A DNA stretch of 7,469 bases from Planctomycetota bacterium (GTDB lineage: Bacteria > Planctomycetota > UBA11346): the NCBI GenBank assembly GCA_007131555.1, contig SLQH01000044.1, forward strand, positions 1 through 7,469. Direction: 5' to 3'. The translations under genes were made by a program, and so were the position numbers. Shown here piece after piece: positions 6,679 to 7,469 of the stretch. Numbering within the stretch: position 1 is the stretch's first letter; each line of letters opens with the position of its first letter. The notes under the pieces were generated by a model. It saw only the letters and a program-made list of their open reading frames with translations, was not told the origin of the DNA and made no database searches.

Positions 6679-6823
6679 TTCGTGTGCTTCGTGTACTTCG
6701 TGCTCTTCGTGGCGAAATCAGGTCAGACGTAAAGAGACGCAATACGTAATATGGATTTCTGACAAACAGGGCATCAAGCGTAGGAAAGTTTTTTGACCAC
6801 GAAGGACACGAAGATCACGAAGG
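6679..6823. repeat. Inverted pair of TTCGTG 9-mer arrays (MITE-like)
   Basis: Four TTCGTGnnn units with exact 9-base spacing (6679-6714) face three complementary CACGAAnnn units with the same spacing (6798-6821), separated by about 83 bases. The two arms could form a long imperfect stem. Such CACGAAGGA / TCCTTCGTG arrays are, from memory, a common dispersed intergenic repeat in several environmental phyla. Their movement mechanism is unknown to me, and no transposase is present here. Confidence 0.7.
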
Positions 6824-6895
6824 AATCCATGAAGACAACTATCCGGGTCTGATCAGGCCAGAAGGATCTGGTGTTGTGATGCTGTTGCTGAACGG

Positions 6896-6917
6896 CATTG
6901 CACCTACATTGCACCTA
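6896..6917. repeat. 11-bp perfect tandem duplication
   Basis: CATTGCACCTA occurs twice back to back (6896-6906 and 6907-6917). It may be a slippage product or a footprint left after excision of an insertion; no insertion element is present beside it. Confidence 0.7.
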
Positions 6918-6985
6918 GGAGCCTGTAAGGAATAGACTGACACGTCGCCTTGCTTGACCTTTTCGGGCCCGGACTCGCCAATAAG

Positions 6986-7100
6986 CACTGCCCATCACAA
7001 AACCACCACGGAGCACCGGGCCTTGGCCCGCGTGCCGACGCGCGGCTGCCATGCTTTCGTCGAATACCAACCAGGACGTCGGCATGATGCCCGTTATACG
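6986..7100. repeat. 115-bp direct repeat, copy 1
   Basis: This stretch is identical, base for base, to 7355-7469, with an offset of 369 bases. It contains two adjacent dyads: CGGGCC-TT-GGCCCG (7017-7030) and CGCGT-GCCG-ACGCG (7029-7042), resembling paired REP-type hairpins. The left boundary is sharp (G at 6985 against C at 7354). The right boundary is unknown because the second copy is cut by the window end. Confidence 0.95.
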
Positions 7101-7204
7101 GCCTGTAGATCCCGCGACTCATGATAATTTACGGCAACGACGCATGCAAGCGAGAGACAATAATGATGCCGCCTCCCTGACCTCTGCCCGTCTCAAAATC
7201 CTCC

Positions 7205-7275
7205 GCCCGCCAATGTACGCGGGCCAGGTAGTAGCGCCGGCTTCAGCCGGCACGGATGGCGGGCTTCAGCCCGCC
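7205..7275. repeat. Cluster of three hairpins with GGCTTCAGCC cores
   Basis: GCCCGC/GCGGGC (7205-7224, 8-base loop), GCCGGCT/AGCCGGC (7236-7251) and GGCGGGCT/AGCCCGCC (7258-7275) are perfect inverted arms. The last two share the core GGCTTCAGCC, a REP-like design that I recall from intergenic DNA of environmental genomes. There is no T-run, so they are called repeats rather than terminators. Confidence 0.75.
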
Positions 7276-7354
7276 GTTCCACCACCAAATACCAGATCCC
7301 TTTCATCAATCACCCACGGCATCCGTCCACCACCCTCCAGCCCTACCCCAAAAC

Positions 7355-7469
7355 CACTGCCCATCACAAAACCACCACGGAGCACCGGGCCTTGGCCCGC
7401 GTGCCGACGCGCGGCTGCCATGCTTTCGTCGAATACCAACCAGGACGTCGGCATGATGCCCGTTATACG
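7355..7469. repeat. 115-bp direct repeat, copy 2 (cut by window end)
   Basis: It is identical to 6986-7100 right up to the last base of the window, so the repeat may be longer. Its position at the edge could mark an assembly break at a repeat or the start of a second 369-bp tandem unit. Confidence 0.95.

Larger units (their letters stand above)
6521..7469. other. Gene-less repeat-rich region
   Basis: No reading frame here has protein-like composition, a family motif or a convincing start. The stretch holds one ~51-bp hairpin repeat (6570-6621), an inverted pair of 9-mer arrays (6679-6823), an 11-bp tandem duplication (6896-6917), three hairpins (7205-7275) and two identical 115-bp direct repeats (6986-7100 and 7355-7469). 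The part around 6600-6850 is visibly richer in A+T than the operon, consistent with non-coding or acquired DNA. Confidence 0.7.

Noticed and set aside
6789..6794. T6 run as an intrinsic terminator
   Set aside because: No GC-rich stem lies directly before it.
6578..6796. 72-codon + strand frame after the operon
   Set aside because: It starts with TTG inside the hairpin repeat, reads through the TTCGTG array as Ser/Cys-rich sequence, and has no ribosome-binding site.
6679..6823. Possible CRISPR array
   Set aside because: The repeat unit is only 9 bases with 3-base variable parts and changes orientation; there are no spacers of usual length and no cas genes.
6904..7122. 72-codon minus-strand frame across the first 115-bp repeat
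   Set aside because: It depends on the repeat, has no family resemblance, and the matching stretch of copy 2 gives a different frame as the longest one.
7266..7454. 62-codon minus-strand frame across the second 115-bp repeat
   Set aside because: It is Gly-rich low-complexity sequence running through the hairpin cluster and repeat, with no motif.

Overview
The window looks like a piece of a GC-rich chromosome from a bacterium with an inner membrane and a periplasm. The visible hints are a neutral-ceramidase-like family member, a large secreted solenoid protein, PilO/PilP-like inner-membrane proteins and gene-poor DNA filled with short dispersed repeats (GGCTTCAGCC hairpins and TTCGTG 9-mers). 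By familiarity only, these suggest an uncultured environmental lineage of the Planctomycetota/Lentisphaerota/Kiritimatiellota/Hydrogenedentota sort. No ribosomal RNA or other firm marker is present, so this placement is a low-confidence inference.

Layout: positions 2-502 hold the 3' end of a neutral/alkaline ceramidase-like gene that runs off the left edge. Positions 503-705 form a non-coding gap with one copy of a ~51-bp hairpin repeat and a small dyad. From 706 to 6480 six genes lie head to tail on the + strand, each overlapping the next by 1-8 bases: rsmE (16S rRNA m3U1498 methyltransferase), a 142-residue four-helix membrane protein, a PilO/GspM-like single-pass protein, a short PilP/GspC-N-like single-pass protein, a 727-residue secreted alpha-solenoid protein with a C-terminal beta-sandwich, and a membrane-anchored SGNH-hydrolase-like protein that seems to lack its catalytic serine. 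The tight overlaps and the embedded Shine-Dalgarno sequences argue for one translationally coupled operon. Positions 6481-7469 contain no convincing gene, only repeats: the second, inverted copy of the ~51-bp repeat, an inverted pair of TTCGTG 9-mer arrays, an 11-bp tandem duplication, a cluster of three hairpins, and two identical 115-bp direct repeats, the second ending exactly at the window edge.

How the genes may work together (inference): apart from rsmE, all operon products are predicted to be in or beyond the inner membrane. The PilO-like and PilP-like proteins resemble the alignment subcomplex of type IV pili and type II secretion, but no PilM, PilN, secretin or ATPase gene is present. 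The solenoid and the pseudo-SGNH protein would be periplasmic partners. The four-helix protein, the two pilus-like proteins, the solenoid and the SGNH-like protein are the best candidate here for an undescribed envelope system. Its function cannot be read from the sequence alone.
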